A DNA stretch of 64,000 bases, from the NCBI GenBank assembly GCA_001660395.1, contig LXWE01000001.1, positions 930,001-994,000 of the forward strand, written 5' to 3'. The translations under genes were made by a program, and so were the position numbers. The stretch is from Alteromonadaceae bacterium XY-R5. GTDB taxonomy: Bacteria > Pseudomonadota > Gammaproteobacteria > Enterobacterales > Alteromonadaceae. The notes beneath the pieces were generated by a model, which was not told the origin of the DNA, ran no database searches, and saw only the letters and a list, made by a program, of their open reading frames with translations. The first letter of the stretch is position 1; each line of letters opens with the position of its first letter. Below are positions 18,721 through 26,494 of this stretch, piece by piece.

Positions 18721-19536
18721 TTAAACTTTGGCGGCTGCCATTTGATCTTCCCCCATCCGCAGTGAAATCATGCGTTCCACTTCTTCTGCGCCAAACACAT
18801 TTACCGCCAGTTTGTTCATGGGGTCACGGCGGTAGCTCATTTCGCGGATGGTGTGATCGTTTTTGCGGATCTCTGCCTGCTCTTCGGGTGAAAGCGGTTT
18901 GGCGGCATTGAGCCAGCCTAACCAGCGATCGACCATTTCATGCAGATAGGTTTCAAATACACCGATGTTTTCATCATTCAGTTCGCCCATCAGGCTTTGA
19001 GTGGCGGGGTTAATCAGGGCACGCATATAGTTGCCGTGGCTCACCGACCAGTGAAAACGGTTGTCACTGCGCAGTTTCATGTACCACTGGTTTACTTCGT
19101 CGCCGTAGTACTTATCCAGATACTCAATGTCTGTGAGCAGGTTGCGGCGCGGGGTGTAATCGGCGTAACAAAACAGATTCGGCACTGTGCCAAATACGAT
19201 GACCAAATGCGGCACATCGGTTTGCTGATCTAAAAAGGCGGTGGTGTTCATATCCAGAATGCTGGCTTTACGGTTACCTATCCAGGAGTTCACCAGCCAT
19301 TCCACACCCGGGCCGCTCCATGATTGAAACGAGCCTTCCCACTGGCCATTTGCTGCAATGTAATATTCGCGACCTTCGCAGGACGGATGCACGACCAGAT
19401 GGGGAAAACGGGCAGCAATTTTTTCTTTCAAATCCGTCAGAATGCCCCAGCAGCGGCGCCAGTAATTACTCACATCCACATTCGGGTTTTCGGCTAAAAA
19501 TTCGTCCAGGGTTTTGGTTTCCTGATTCTTTTGCAT
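18721..19536 (-). CDS. Red chlorophyll catabolite reductase (RCCR)-like protein
   Basis: A 271-residue soluble protein. Compared from memory with plant RCCR (ACD2), it aligns over the core: SWIGNRKASI (84-93) with SWIHCKIPTG; the following Thr-Phe-Leu-Asp strand; DYTPRRNLL then EYLDKYYGD (126-146) with DLPHRKDLV then DYLKEYYQD; and KNDHTIRE ... VFGAEEVERM (225-255) with RRDKSFRR ... MFGEEVSSRV. The conserved acidic residue D227 is kept. The acidic residue of the plant VVEL strand seems to be Val. RCCR belongs to the ferredoxin-dependent bilin reductase fold and reduces a linear tetrapyrrole. A bilin-type or other pyrrolic substrate is therefore a reasonable hypothesis. AGGAC precedes the ATG. 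Confidence 0.6.
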   Translation of the reverse strand: MQKNQETKTLDEFLAENPNVDVSNYWRRCWGILTDLKEKIAARFPHLVVHPSCEGREYYIAANGQWEGSFQSWSGPGVEWLVNSWIGNRKASILDMNTTAFLDQQTDVPHLVIVFGTVPNLFCYADYTPRRNLLTDIEYLDKYYGDEVNQWYMKLRSDNRFHWSVSHGNYMRALINPATQSLMGELNDENIGVFETYLHEMVDRWLGWLNAAKPLSPEEQAEIRKNDHTIREMSYRRDPMNKLAVNVFGAEEVERMISLRMGEDQMAAAKV

Positions 19537-19571
19537 GTCTTTGTCCTGTTGTTGAGTGTTTGCAAAAAACC

Positions 19572-20426
19572 TTAAGCAGGCTGTCCTAGCGCTGCATAAG
19601 GATGGGAATGGGCAACCTGATAACCACTGGCATACAGCTTGTCCGAAGAAATTTTGCCGAGCGGCGCTTTGATTTGTGACAGGTAGCCAAGGGTTGGCCA
19701 GCCCTGCTCAGTACAAATCAGATCAAATACCTGCTGATTGGTCGGTGGCAGCAACTGGTTGTCGCACACGTTGTAAATGCCCGTTAGCTGCTGCTCGATG
19801 GCGTGCAGCACTGCCTGCACCACGTCTTCAAAATGAATGGCATATAAAGGCGCATCCGCGCTGAACAATGTCATTCCATTGAAATAATCCAGGGCCATAC
19901 GCACCCGCTGCGGAAAATCCAGATCCCCCGGTGCGCCATACATATCCGGGAAGCGCAGCACGCAGCCTCCCTCACGGGTCAGGATGGCCTGCTCAGCACG
20001 CTGATAATATTTAGAAGAAGGTTCTTCGTGATTAGAAGTAGGGCTTTGCTCAGAAATGACCGCTTCGCCGGAGCCATCTCCATACACAGAAAAGGACGAC
20101 AGGAACACAAGCTTGTTGCAGGCTTGCGCAACATGTTTAGCACTTAATTCCAGCACCTGGTGATAATGCAGCTCGCGCTCTTCTTTGGTTCGGGTCTGGC
20201 GCACATTCGGTGCCACCGTCAGTACCACCAAATCTATATCATTTAGGGCCTGATTGAGCTTTTCCTGCTCCTCGCCTTTTAATACAAAGACCTGATCGAC
20301 CAAAGTCGACAGCTCCGCCACTTTAGCCTCAGTCGTGGTACTGCCATAAACAGTATGTCCTTTACTTTTCAATGCTTTAGCTAACGCTTTACCGACATGC
20401 CCCATCCCCAGGATGAATACTTTCAT
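19572..20426 (-). CDS. NAD-dependent epimerase/dehydratase-like Rossmann protein
   Basis: A 284-residue extended-SDR-like protein, similar in outline to YeeZ. The N-terminal ILGMGHVGKALAKAL is the dinucleotide-binding motif. LVFLSSFSVYGDGSGE and SSKYYQRAEQAIL carry the Ser and Tyr-x3-Lys-like region, although the Tyr is followed by YQRAE rather than a standard YxxxK. It is the first gene of the minus-strand unit shared with RCCR-like, MFS and hydrolase genes, and it is divergent from the 17-gene operon, sharing its promoter region. The substrate is unknown. Confidence 0.75.
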   Translation of the reverse strand: MKVFILGMGHVGKALAKALKSKGHTVYGSTTTEAKVAELSTLVDQVFVLKGEEQEKLNQALNDIDLVVLTVAPNVRQTRTKEERELHYHQVLELSAKHVAQACNKLVFLSSFSVYGDGSGEAVISEQSPTSNHEEPSSKYYQRAEQAILTREGGCVLRFPDMYGAPGDLDFPQRVRMALDYFNGMTLFSADAPLYAIHFEDVVQAVLHAIEQQLTGIYNVCDNQLLPPTNQQVFDLICTEQGWPTLGYLSQIKAPLGKISSDKLYASGYQVAHSHPYAALGQPA

Positions 20427-20460
20427 TGTAATTTTTTCCTTTCCTTCGTCTCGATTTAAA

Positions 20461-20485
20461 TATAATGTAATATCATTATATCATT
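20461..20485. promoter_or_regulatory. Divergent promoter with mirrored -10 boxes and operator C
   Basis: TATAATG (20461-20467) and CATTATA (20474-20480) form an inverted repeat with a 6-bp spacer, so each strand carries a consensus TATAAT at a suitable distance from its gene (start codons at 20500 plus and 20426 minus). Two head-to-tail copies of ATATCATT (20470-20477, 20478-20485) overlap it. A protein bound here would block both transcripts at once. Confidence 0.55.
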
Positions 20486-20499
20486 TAAAGCAAGCATTG

Positions 20500-21015
20500 A
20501 TGATGACAGACCAAACCAACCGTAACGCTTCAGGCATGGATCATATTCGGGGGGTATTAGCGCCTTATCTGATTGGCCTGCGCCATGTGGGGTATTTGGT
20601 TGAGGACATGGAACATAGTCTGCGTCATTTGCAGGCCCTGTATGGAAATGTTGCTATCGCGCGTTTTCCTGATCCTAAGGCGGATGCAGAAGCAGCAAAG
20701 GCAGCGGGAACCTGGTTTGCCTTTGTGCAGGTAGGCGGTATAGAGCTGGAGCTGATCCAGGCGGTGTCCGAGCCTTGGCTGAGTCTGCTAGAGCCTTCGC
20801 CCTGTGCCGGTGGCGGCCTGAATCATCTGGCCTGGCAGGTACGGGATTTAGAGCAGGCCTATGCGGATTTGCAGCAGGCAGGTATGCGCGCCGGCCATGT
20901 TACCCCCTCGGGCATAGTGCAGTTTGGCGGGCGCAAAATGCTGTACCTGGACCCAACCACCACAGGCGGTCATTTGCTTGAACTTATTGAATCAATACCG
21001 GAAAGCCAGACTTAA
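20500..21015 (+). CDS. VOC-family (glyoxalase/dioxygenase fold) protein
   Basis: A 171-residue vicinal oxygen chelate protein. It shows two beta-alpha-beta-beta-beta modules: LRHVGYLVEDMEHSLRHL and LNHLAWQVRDLEQAYADL, with His at the metal positions and the closing LDPTTTGGHLLELIE, where Glu completes a typical metal site. Such proteins act as epimerases (methylmalonyl-CoA type), glyoxalases or ring-cleaving dioxygenases. This one most resembles the methylmalonyl-CoA epimerase-like group. It is the first gene of the 17-gene operon. Tandem ATGs lie at 20500 and 20503; the Shine-Dalgarno sequence is weak. Confidence 0.82.
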   Translation: MMTDQTNRNASGMDHIRGVLAPYLIGLRHVGYLVEDMEHSLRHLQALYGNVAIARFPDPKADAEAAKAAGTWFAFVQVGGIELELIQAVSEPWLSLLEPSPCAGGGLNHLAWQVRDLEQAYADLQQAGMRAGHVTPSGIVQFGGRKMLYLDPTTTGGHLLELIESIPESQT

Positions 21016-21032
21016 AAATAAGGATAACCTGT

Positions 21033-21836
21033 ATGCCAATCAACACTTTACCTACGACATCCGCACTCTCGCAGAGTCTGTTGCTGCTCGATCAGCATTT
21101 TAGTGAACCCTTAAACGAAGGCATGCTTTGGCAGCAGCAGGGCCATTATCGCTACCAGTGCGACGGACAGTTGCTGGATATTCAGGAGCCCTGGCGCATT
21201 GGCTGGGATCCCCTTAATCCCGATTATCAGATAATCCAGTCTCTGCGTTACAGCCGCGCCCAGCGCCTGTTGTTTATGGTGGAGCAGCACCGCAAAAAAG
21301 GCGGCCAGATTTCCCATACCAGCCTGAGCTGGAAGCATGGCGATCAGGCCCTGTGCCAGGCCGATTATCAGTTAGAAAAAGGCCACTGGTATCTGTATCA
21401 CCAGTGCCTGCATCAGGTGCATGAGTTAAACCGCCCCATTCATTCGGCTTTTGCCTTTTATCCGGCCCTACGGGTGTTTACCGGCGAGATGCTGGCGGCC
21501 TGCGAAAACGAAGACACCCTGGTGCTGACACCGGATATCCGCGCCGACAGCGCCGAGCAAAACAAACTCAAGGCCAGCTTTGATCTGCGTCGCAGTCAGC
21601 AAGTACAAAGTCAGCCCCATCAGCAGCAGTATCAGCTTAGCGGCGGGCCTTATCAGCAAGGCAACGCCCTGTTCAGCGTAGGTGCCGATGGCCTGCTGAC
21701 CCAATACCAGTTCCAGCAGGGCAAGCAGTTATGGCAGGTCAGCCTGGAGCAGTTAAGCCTAAAAAAGCCGATTACGGCGACCATCATTCCATTACAACAA
21801 GGAGGCCATTATGACCACTATCATCGTGCTGTTTAA
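21033..21836 (+). CDS. Conserved-looking protein of unknown function
   Basis: I do not recognise this 267-residue protein. It has no signal peptide or membrane segment and is rich in Gln, His and Tyr. Notable stretches are WRIGWDPLNPDYQIIQSLRY, RPIHSAFAFYPALRVFTGEM and a C-terminal region of alternating polar/hydrophobic strands (GNALFSVGADGLLTQYQF). A mostly beta fold is plausible. AAGGATAACC precedes the ATG. It overlaps the HapK-like gene by 26 nt and lies after the VOC gene, so it is clearly part of the pathway operon. Its position beside HapK-like and RCCR-like genes makes it a candidate new enzyme or binding protein. Confidence 0.7.
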   Translation: MPINTLPTTSALSQSLLLLDQHFSEPLNEGMLWQQQGHYRYQCDGQLLDIQEPWRIGWDPLNPDYQIIQSLRYSRAQRLLFMVEQHRKKGGQISHTSLSWKHGDQALCQADYQLEKGHWYLYHQCLHQVHELNRPIHSAFAFYPALRVFTGEMLAACENEDTLVLTPDIRADSAEQNKLKASFDLRRSQQVQSQPHQQQYQLSGGPYQQGNALFSVGADGLLTQYQFQQGKQLWQVSLEQLSLKKPITATIIPLQQGGHYDHYHRAV

Positions 21837-22125
21837 CTTAAAACCCGACGCCGATGCCAGCGCCTATGAAGCCTGGGCGAAAAGCACGGATCTGCCTACG
21901 GTCAATGCCCTGAGCTCCATCGACAAGTTCAGCGTGCTCAAGTCAGAAGGCCTGTTAATGAGTGATGCCACTCCGCCCTATGCCTATATCGAGATTTTAC
22001 AGGTAGCGGATATGCAGGCCTTTGGCGGCGATATCCAGACCGAGACCATGGCCAAAGTTGCCGCTGAGTTTCAGGCCTTTGCCGACAACCCGCTGTTTAT
22101 TCTCACCAGCAACCTGAGTGACTAG
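21811..22125 (+). CDS. HapK/REDY-like dimeric alpha-beta barrel protein
   Basis: A 104-residue protein recalling the REDY-like HapK family, first described in the prodigiosin gene cluster of Hahella. Features are TTIIVLFNLKPDADASAYEAW, of which the first 20 residues define the edge strand, then DLPTVNALSSIDKFSVLKSEGLL, PPYAYIEILQVADM and a C-terminal FADNPLFILTSNL. The fold is a ferredoxin-like dimeric barrel used by small monooxygenases, cyclases and ligand-binding proteins. A strong AAGGAGG lies before the ATG inside the upstream gene. Prodigiosin is a tripyrrole, so the family link is suggestive next to an RCCR-like gene, but many relatives occur in unrelated operons. Confidence 0.65.
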   Translation: MTTIIVLFNLKPDADASAYEAWAKSTDLPTVNALSSIDKFSVLKSEGLLMSDATPPYAYIEILQVADMQAFGGDIQTETMAKVAAEFQAFADNPLFILTSNLSD

Positions 22126-22133
22126 GAGGCAGC

Positions 22134-22976
22134 ATGGCTAATTATCCGGAACTTAACGGCAAAGTCGCCGTGATCACAGGTGCAGGACGCCAAAATGGCC
22201 TCGGCGAAGCCATGGCCAAACGTTTAGCCAGTGAAGGCGTAAAAGTGATCCTGACGGATTTGCTGAGCACCACAGGCGAACACTTCCCTGATTCGGCCAT
22301 AGGTAACCAGCAGGAAATCGACACTATCGTCAGCGACATCATCGCCGCCGGTGGCGAAGCCTGCGCCTTTGGCTGCAATGTGCTGGAAGCCGCACAAGTC
22401 AAAGCGGCCGCCGAGTTTGCTGTGGGTAAATACGGCAGCCTGGATATCTGGGTAAACAATGCTGGCGTGGGCTATTTAATGAAGCCAATTCTGGAGATGG
22501 AGGTGAGCGAATGGGACAGCGTGTTAGACGTGAATCTGCGCGGCACCTTCTTAGGCATTAAATACGCCGCCGAACAAATGGTGGCCCAGGGCAAGGGCGG
22601 GCGCATTATCAATATCGGCTCCCAGGCGTCTAAATCGGCCTTTGCCCATGCCTCTGCCTATACCAGTTCCAAACACGGTATGAGCGGCCTGACCCGCGTT
22701 GCCGCACAGGAACTGGGCAGTCAGCAGATTACTGTCAACCAGATTTGCCCGAACCATGTCACCACTGGCTTGGGTGCCTGGCAAAACGCGCACTTTTCCC
22801 AAGTGACCGGTAAAGGCTACGACAAATACATGCAGGATATGCGTGACCGTATCCCCTTAGGGCGTCCGGGTCTGCAAACAGATACCGCCAATGCCTGCGC
22901 CTTTTTATGTTCTGACCAAGCGGTTTATATCACCGGCGAATGCATGAATGTCTCCGGTGGCGAGGAGTACCATTAA
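22134..22976 (+). CDS. Short-chain dehydrogenase/reductase (second)
   Basis: A 280-residue classical SDR. It has the cofactor motif TGAGRQNGLGEA, NNAG in WVNNAGVGYL, the Ser region IINIGSQASKSA and the catalytic YTSSK. The C-terminal YITGECMNVSGG matches the usual SDR end. It would oxidise or reduce an intermediate with NAD(P)(H). GGAGG lies just before the ATG. It is 8 nt after the HapK-like gene and its stop overlaps the start of the next gene (TAATG). Confidence 0.92.
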   Translation: MANYPELNGKVAVITGAGRQNGLGEAMAKRLASEGVKVILTDLLSTTGEHFPDSAIGNQQEIDTIVSDIIAAGGEACAFGCNVLEAAQVKAAAEFAVGKYGSLDIWVNNAGVGYLMKPILEMEVSEWDSVLDVNLRGTFLGIKYAAEQMVAQGKGGRIINIGSQASKSAFAHASAYTSSKHGMSGLTRVAAQELGSQQITVNQICPNHVTTGLGAWQNAHFSQVTGKGYDKYMQDMRDRIPLGRPGLQTDTANACAFLCSDQAVYITGECMNVSGGEEYH

Positions 22977-23869
22977 TGACTCATTTACTTCCCCATAGCA
23001 CCCAATTCAGCTGGCCAAATAAAGCCAGACTGGCGTTTTCTCTGGTGATCAATGTCGAAGAAGGCTCGGAATACAACATTACCGAGGGCGATCGCGGCAT
23101 GGAGCCGGTAGATGAATTACAGGTGCATGTGGGCAAGCCGATTCGTAACTATGGTAACGAATCTAACTACCGCTATGGCCTGAGTGAAGGCGCGGCGCGG
23201 ATCTTAAAACTGATCGACAAGTACAGGATCCCCGCCACCTGGACAGCCGCCGCCGTTTCGCTGGAGCGCACACCATGGCTGGCCGATGCGATCAAAAGCC
23301 GTGGCGACGAAGTCTGTTCCCACGGTTATCGCTGGATCCACCAGTTCCGCATGAAAGAAGACGAAGAGCGCGAGTTTATCCAGAACGCCATCGACAGCAT
23401 TACTAACACCACCGGCACCCGCCCCTATGGCTGGTTGTCCCGTTATCTGCTCACCGACAATACCCGTCGCCTGCTGCAGGAAATGGGCTTTACCTATCAT
23501 ATGGACGACTACAGTGGCGACTGCCCGTTTTGGTCGATGGATCAGGGGGTGAAAGAGCCCATGCTGATCATGCCTTATGCGCTGGATTCCAACGACATGA
23601 AGATGTGGGTATCGCCTGCCTACACGCCGGATATGTGGCTTAAATATGCCATAGATACCTTTGAAACCTTGTATGCCGAAGGCAGCGAACAGCCGCGCAT
23701 GATGAGCTTAGGGCTGCACCTGCGCATTATCGGTCGCCCCGGTCGCATCTGGGCCTTAAAAGCCTTTTTGGATCATGTCAGCAGCAAACCTGGCGTCTGG
23801 TTCAGTACCCGTTTAAGCATTGCCGAACACTTCGCCAACGAGGTGCCGGTTGGGGAGGCGGTACTGTGA
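22976..23869 (+). CDS. PuuE-like polysaccharide-deacetylase-fold hydrolase (cyclic amide/imide type)
   Basis: A 297-residue NodB-fold protein of the PuuE allantoinase subgroup rather than a sugar deacetylase. The diagnostic replacement EEG in LVINVEEGSEYN (28-30) is present, as is the catalytic-site CSHGYRWIHQ (H116) and TRPYGWLSRYLLTDNTRRLL (149-168), matching PuuE. PuuE opens the allantoin ring, and cyclic imide hydrolases have been placed in the same group. The enzyme probably opens a cyclic amide or imide of the pathway substrate. It is coupled to the SDR (TAATG overlap) and to the lyase (GTGA overlap). An allantoin role is unlikely because no other purine gene is near. Confidence 0.8.
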   Translation: MTHLLPHSTQFSWPNKARLAFSLVINVEEGSEYNITEGDRGMEPVDELQVHVGKPIRNYGNESNYRYGLSEGAARILKLIDKYRIPATWTAAAVSLERTPWLADAIKSRGDEVCSHGYRWIHQFRMKEDEEREFIQNAIDSITNTTGTRPYGWLSRYLLTDNTRRLLQEMGFTYHMDDYSGDCPFWSMDQGVKEPMLIMPYALDSNDMKMWVSPAYTPDMWLKYAIDTFETLYAEGSEQPRMMSLGLHLRIIGRPGRIWALKAFLDHVSSKPGVWFSTRLSIAEHFANEVPVGEAVL

Positions 23870-24705
23870 GCCTGGTGATCCGTTCCCTGCTGTTTGTGCC
23901 CGGTAACCGTCCCGAACGCTTTGAAAAAGCCATCAACAGCGGCGCCGACATGATCTGTATCGATCTGGAAGATGCCGTTGGGTTAAGCGAAAAAGATAGC
24001 GCGCGCGACAGCACTTTAGGTTTTGCGGCAAGTAACCCAACGCCGCTGTGTGTGCGCATTAACCCGCTGCAAAACGCCCTGGGTCAGGAAGATCTGGCCG
24101 CGATCGTGGCCATGGGCAAACAGGCGCCTGCTTATGTGATGCTGGCCAAATGCCAGAGCCCGCAGCAGGTGTATGAAGCCGCGCTGGCGCTGGATGGCTG
24201 CCCAACAAAGTTAATCGGCTTGATTGAAACGCCAGCCGCATTAGAACAGGCCGCCGCCATTGCGGCAGCCTCGAAACGCCTGTGTGCGCTGATGTTTGGC
24301 GGTGCCGATATGGCCGCTGAGCTCGGCTGTGAATTCAGCTACGAGCCGCTGCTGCTGGCCCGCAGTCAGCTGGTGATGGCTGCTGCCCGTGCGCGGGTAC
24401 CCGCCATCGATGTGCCCTTTATCGACATCAAAGATGAAGCAGGCTTAGGTGCCGAAACCCTGCGGGTCAAAGCCCTGGGCTTTAGTGCCAAGGCAGCTAT
24501 TCACCCGAAACAGATTGCCGCCATTCATCAGGCCTTTTGCCCAACGCCCGAACAAATCGAATGGGCAGAACAGGTGATGGCCGCTGCCGCCCAGGCCAAT
24601 GGTGGCGTGGTGCAGGTGGCAGGTCGCATGGTCGATGCGCCGATTATTCGTGCCTGTGAACGCACACTGGCACTGGCTGCATTAAGCAGCAAAACCAACA
24701 ACTAA
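23866..24705 (+). CDS. HpcH/HpaI-family CitE-like lyase
   Basis: A 279-residue TIM-barrel lyase of the CitE / citramalyl-CoA / malyl-CoA lyase group. Motifs are RSLLFVPGNRPERFEKA, CIDLEDAV (31-38), CVRINPL, LIGLIETPAAL, LMFGGADMAAELG and SAKAAIHPKQI. Relatives cleave 3-hydroxy-3-methylacyl-CoA or (S)-citramalyl-CoA to acetyl-CoA plus pyruvate. It is a natural partner of the MaoC hydratase and CaiB/BaiF CoA-transferases here. The start is GTG, overlapping the previous stop by 4 nt. Confidence 0.87.
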   Translation: MSLVIRSLLFVPGNRPERFEKAINSGADMICIDLEDAVGLSEKDSARDSTLGFAASNPTPLCVRINPLQNALGQEDLAAIVAMGKQAPAYVMLAKCQSPQQVYEAALALDGCPTKLIGLIETPAALEQAAAIAAASKRLCALMFGGADMAAELGCEFSYEPLLLARSQLVMAAARARVPAIDVPFIDIKDEAGLGAETLRVKALGFSAKAAIHPKQIAAIHQAFCPTPEQIEWAEQVMAAAAQANGGVVQVAGRMVDAPIIRACERTLALAALSSKTNN

Positions 24706-24751
24706 CAACTTCTGCGCCCTTAATCAACGCAGTTAAATGGAAGAAAAAATT

Positions 24752-25270
24752 ATGGTGCAACAAGCAAAACAAGTCGGTGAAAACCGTTTCCGCGAATCAT
24801 TTGGTCGTCACTACGAAGAATTCCATGTGGGCGATATTTACGAGCATCGTCCCGGTCGAACCATCACCAAAACCGACAACACTTGGTTCACTCTGCTGAC
24901 CATGAACACGCACCCTATGCACTTTGACGACGAATACGCCAAAGCCAGTGAATTCGGTAAATGTATCGTGTGTTCACCGCTGACCGTTGCCTTAATGGTA
25001 GGCATGAGCGTGACAGATTGCAGCCAAAAGGCCATTGCCAACCTAGGTTGGGACGACATTCGCATGACCCACCCACTGTTTGAAGATGACACCCTGTATG
25101 CCGAATCGGAAGTGGTAGAAAAGCGCGAATCCGCCTCACGTCCGGGCGCAGGTATCGTCACCATCAAAACCCGTGGTTACAACCAAGACGGTAAGTTGGT
25201 GTGCAGCTTTATCCGCAAAATGCTGATCGCCAAACAAGGCCACTCTGTCGAAGACAAAGTGAATTACTAA
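24752..25270 (+). CDS. MaoC-family acyl-CoA hydratase (mesaconyl/itaconyl-CoA hydratase-like)
   Basis: A 172-residue hot-dog-fold hydratase. The catalytic region reads TLLTMNTHPMHFDDEYA: His57 is in place, but the Asp of the usual Asp-His pair is Asn52. PGRTITKTDNTWFT and KCIVCSPLTVALMVGMSVTD fit members acting on branched C5 dicarboxylic CoA thioesters. With the CitE-like lyase it could hydrate an unsaturated dicarboxylyl-CoA and set up C-C cleavage. The ATG at 24752 is chosen because GGAAG lies 8 nt upstream; ATG 24737 is 5 codons earlier without such a site. Confidence 0.83.
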   Translation: MVQQAKQVGENRFRESFGRHYEEFHVGDIYEHRPGRTITKTDNTWFTLLTMNTHPMHFDDEYAKASEFGKCIVCSPLTVALMVGMSVTDCSQKAIANLGWDDIRMTHPLFEDDTLYAESEVVEKRESASRPGAGIVTIKTRGYNQDGKLVCSFIRKMLIAKQGHSVEDKVNY

Positions 25271-25305
25271 GGCCTTTGGTCATAGACGAAATTAAGGACA
25301 CACAC

Positions 25306-26481
25306 ATGAGTGAACTCTGGTCAAAAGAAGATGAGCTGGCGATCCTGGATATGATAGACAAGTGGGCGGAGCAAGAGCTGCGCCCTATCGCCCAAGAGCA
25401 TGATCACAACGACATTTACCCGGCAGATTTGGTCGAGCAAATGAAAGAGCTGGGCCTGTTTGGCGCTACCATAGGTCAAGATTGGGGCGGCATGGGCTTA
25501 CCTGCCAGCATCTATGCCAAAATCGTCATCAAAGTCGCCTCAGTTTGGATGGCGCCGGGCGGCATTTTTAACTCGCATTTAATTCAGGCATCGGCGATTG
25601 AACGCTGTGGTACCGAAGAGCAAAAAGCACGCTTTTTGCCCCGCATGGCCATTGGGGAACTGCGTGGCGGTATCGCCCTGACCGAACCCAATGCCGGTAC
25701 CGACTTACAAGCCATTCGTACCACTGCGGTGCGTGATGGCGACGATTACATCATCAACGGCAGCAAAACTTGGATCACTAACTCCATCAACGGCAACAGT
25801 TTAGCCGTGCTGGTCAAAACCGATCTGAATGCGGTGCCTGCCCATAAAGGCACCAGTATGTTTATCGTTGAAACCAAAGACGCCGACGGCAACTTCCTGC
25901 CCGGCATTACGGTATCTAAGCTGACTAAGCTGGGCTATCGCGCCATCGATACTGCCGAAGTCACCTTCGAAAATGTACGCGTACCGGCCGCTAACCTGAT
26001 TGGCGGTGAAGAAGGCAAAGGCTTTGTGCAGGCCGTGGGCGGACTGGAATTAGGCCGCATTAACGTGGCGGCACGCGGCGCAGGTATTGCCCGCGGTGCC
26101 ACTGAGTTGGCCGCACGCTATGCCCAGGAACGCCAAACCTTTGGTAAGCCCATCTGTCAGCATCAAGCCATCCAGTTAAAACTGGGCGAAATGGCCACTA
26201 AAGTGGAAGCAGCACGCCTGTTGATTGAGCAAGCGGCGGCTAAATACGATGCCCATGAGCGCTGCGATATGGAAGCCGGTATGGCCAAGTATTTTGCCTC
26301 TGAAGCCGGGGTATTTTGTGCCAACGAAGCCATGCGTATTTTCGGCGGTTACAGCTACTCGGTGGAATACGATATCGAGCGTTTCTATCGCGACGCCATG
26401 CTGATGTGTATCGGCGAAGGCACCAATGAAATGCAGCGCATTATCATTGCCAAGCAGCTGATTGAACGCAATCCGGTGTAA
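25306..26481 (+). CDS. Acyl-CoA dehydrogenase
   Basis: A 391-residue FAD-dependent acyl-CoA dehydrogenase introducing an alpha-beta double bond into an acyl-CoA and passing electrons to ETF. Family motifs are GGIALTEPNAGTDLQAIRTT, WITNSINGNSLAVLVKT and RQTFGKPICQHQAIQ near 280. The C-terminal GGYSYSVEYDIERFYRDA and the catalytic-base segment GEGTNEMQR (E371) are complete. The start at 25306 follows a purine-rich AAGGAC; the longer open frame overlaps the MaoC gene and has no support. By context it oxidises a branched or dicarboxylic acyl-CoA. Confidence 0.92.
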   Translation: MSELWSKEDELAILDMIDKWAEQELRPIAQEHDHNDIYPADLVEQMKELGLFGATIGQDWGGMGLPASIYAKIVIKVASVWMAPGGIFNSHLIQASAIERCGTEEQKARFLPRMAIGELRGGIALTEPNAGTDLQAIRTTAVRDGDDYIINGSKTWITNSINGNSLAVLVKTDLNAVPAHKGTSMFIVETKDADGNFLPGITVSKLTKLGYRAIDTAEVTFENVRVPAANLIGGEEGKGFVQAVGGLELGRINVAARGAGIARGATELAARYAQERQTFGKPICQHQAIQLKLGEMATKVEAARLLIEQAAAKYDAHERCDMEAGMAKYFASEAGVFCANEAMRIFGGYSYSVEYDIERFYRDAMLMCIGEGTNEMQRIIIAKQLIERNPV

Positions 26482-26494
26482 TAAGGAGCTGTAG

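Noticed and set aside
22976-23869. Chitin or peptidoglycan deacetylase, or allantoinase proper
   Set aside because: The EEG replacement rules out a standard sugar deacetylase, and no purine-catabolism genes surround it to support allantoin as substrate.
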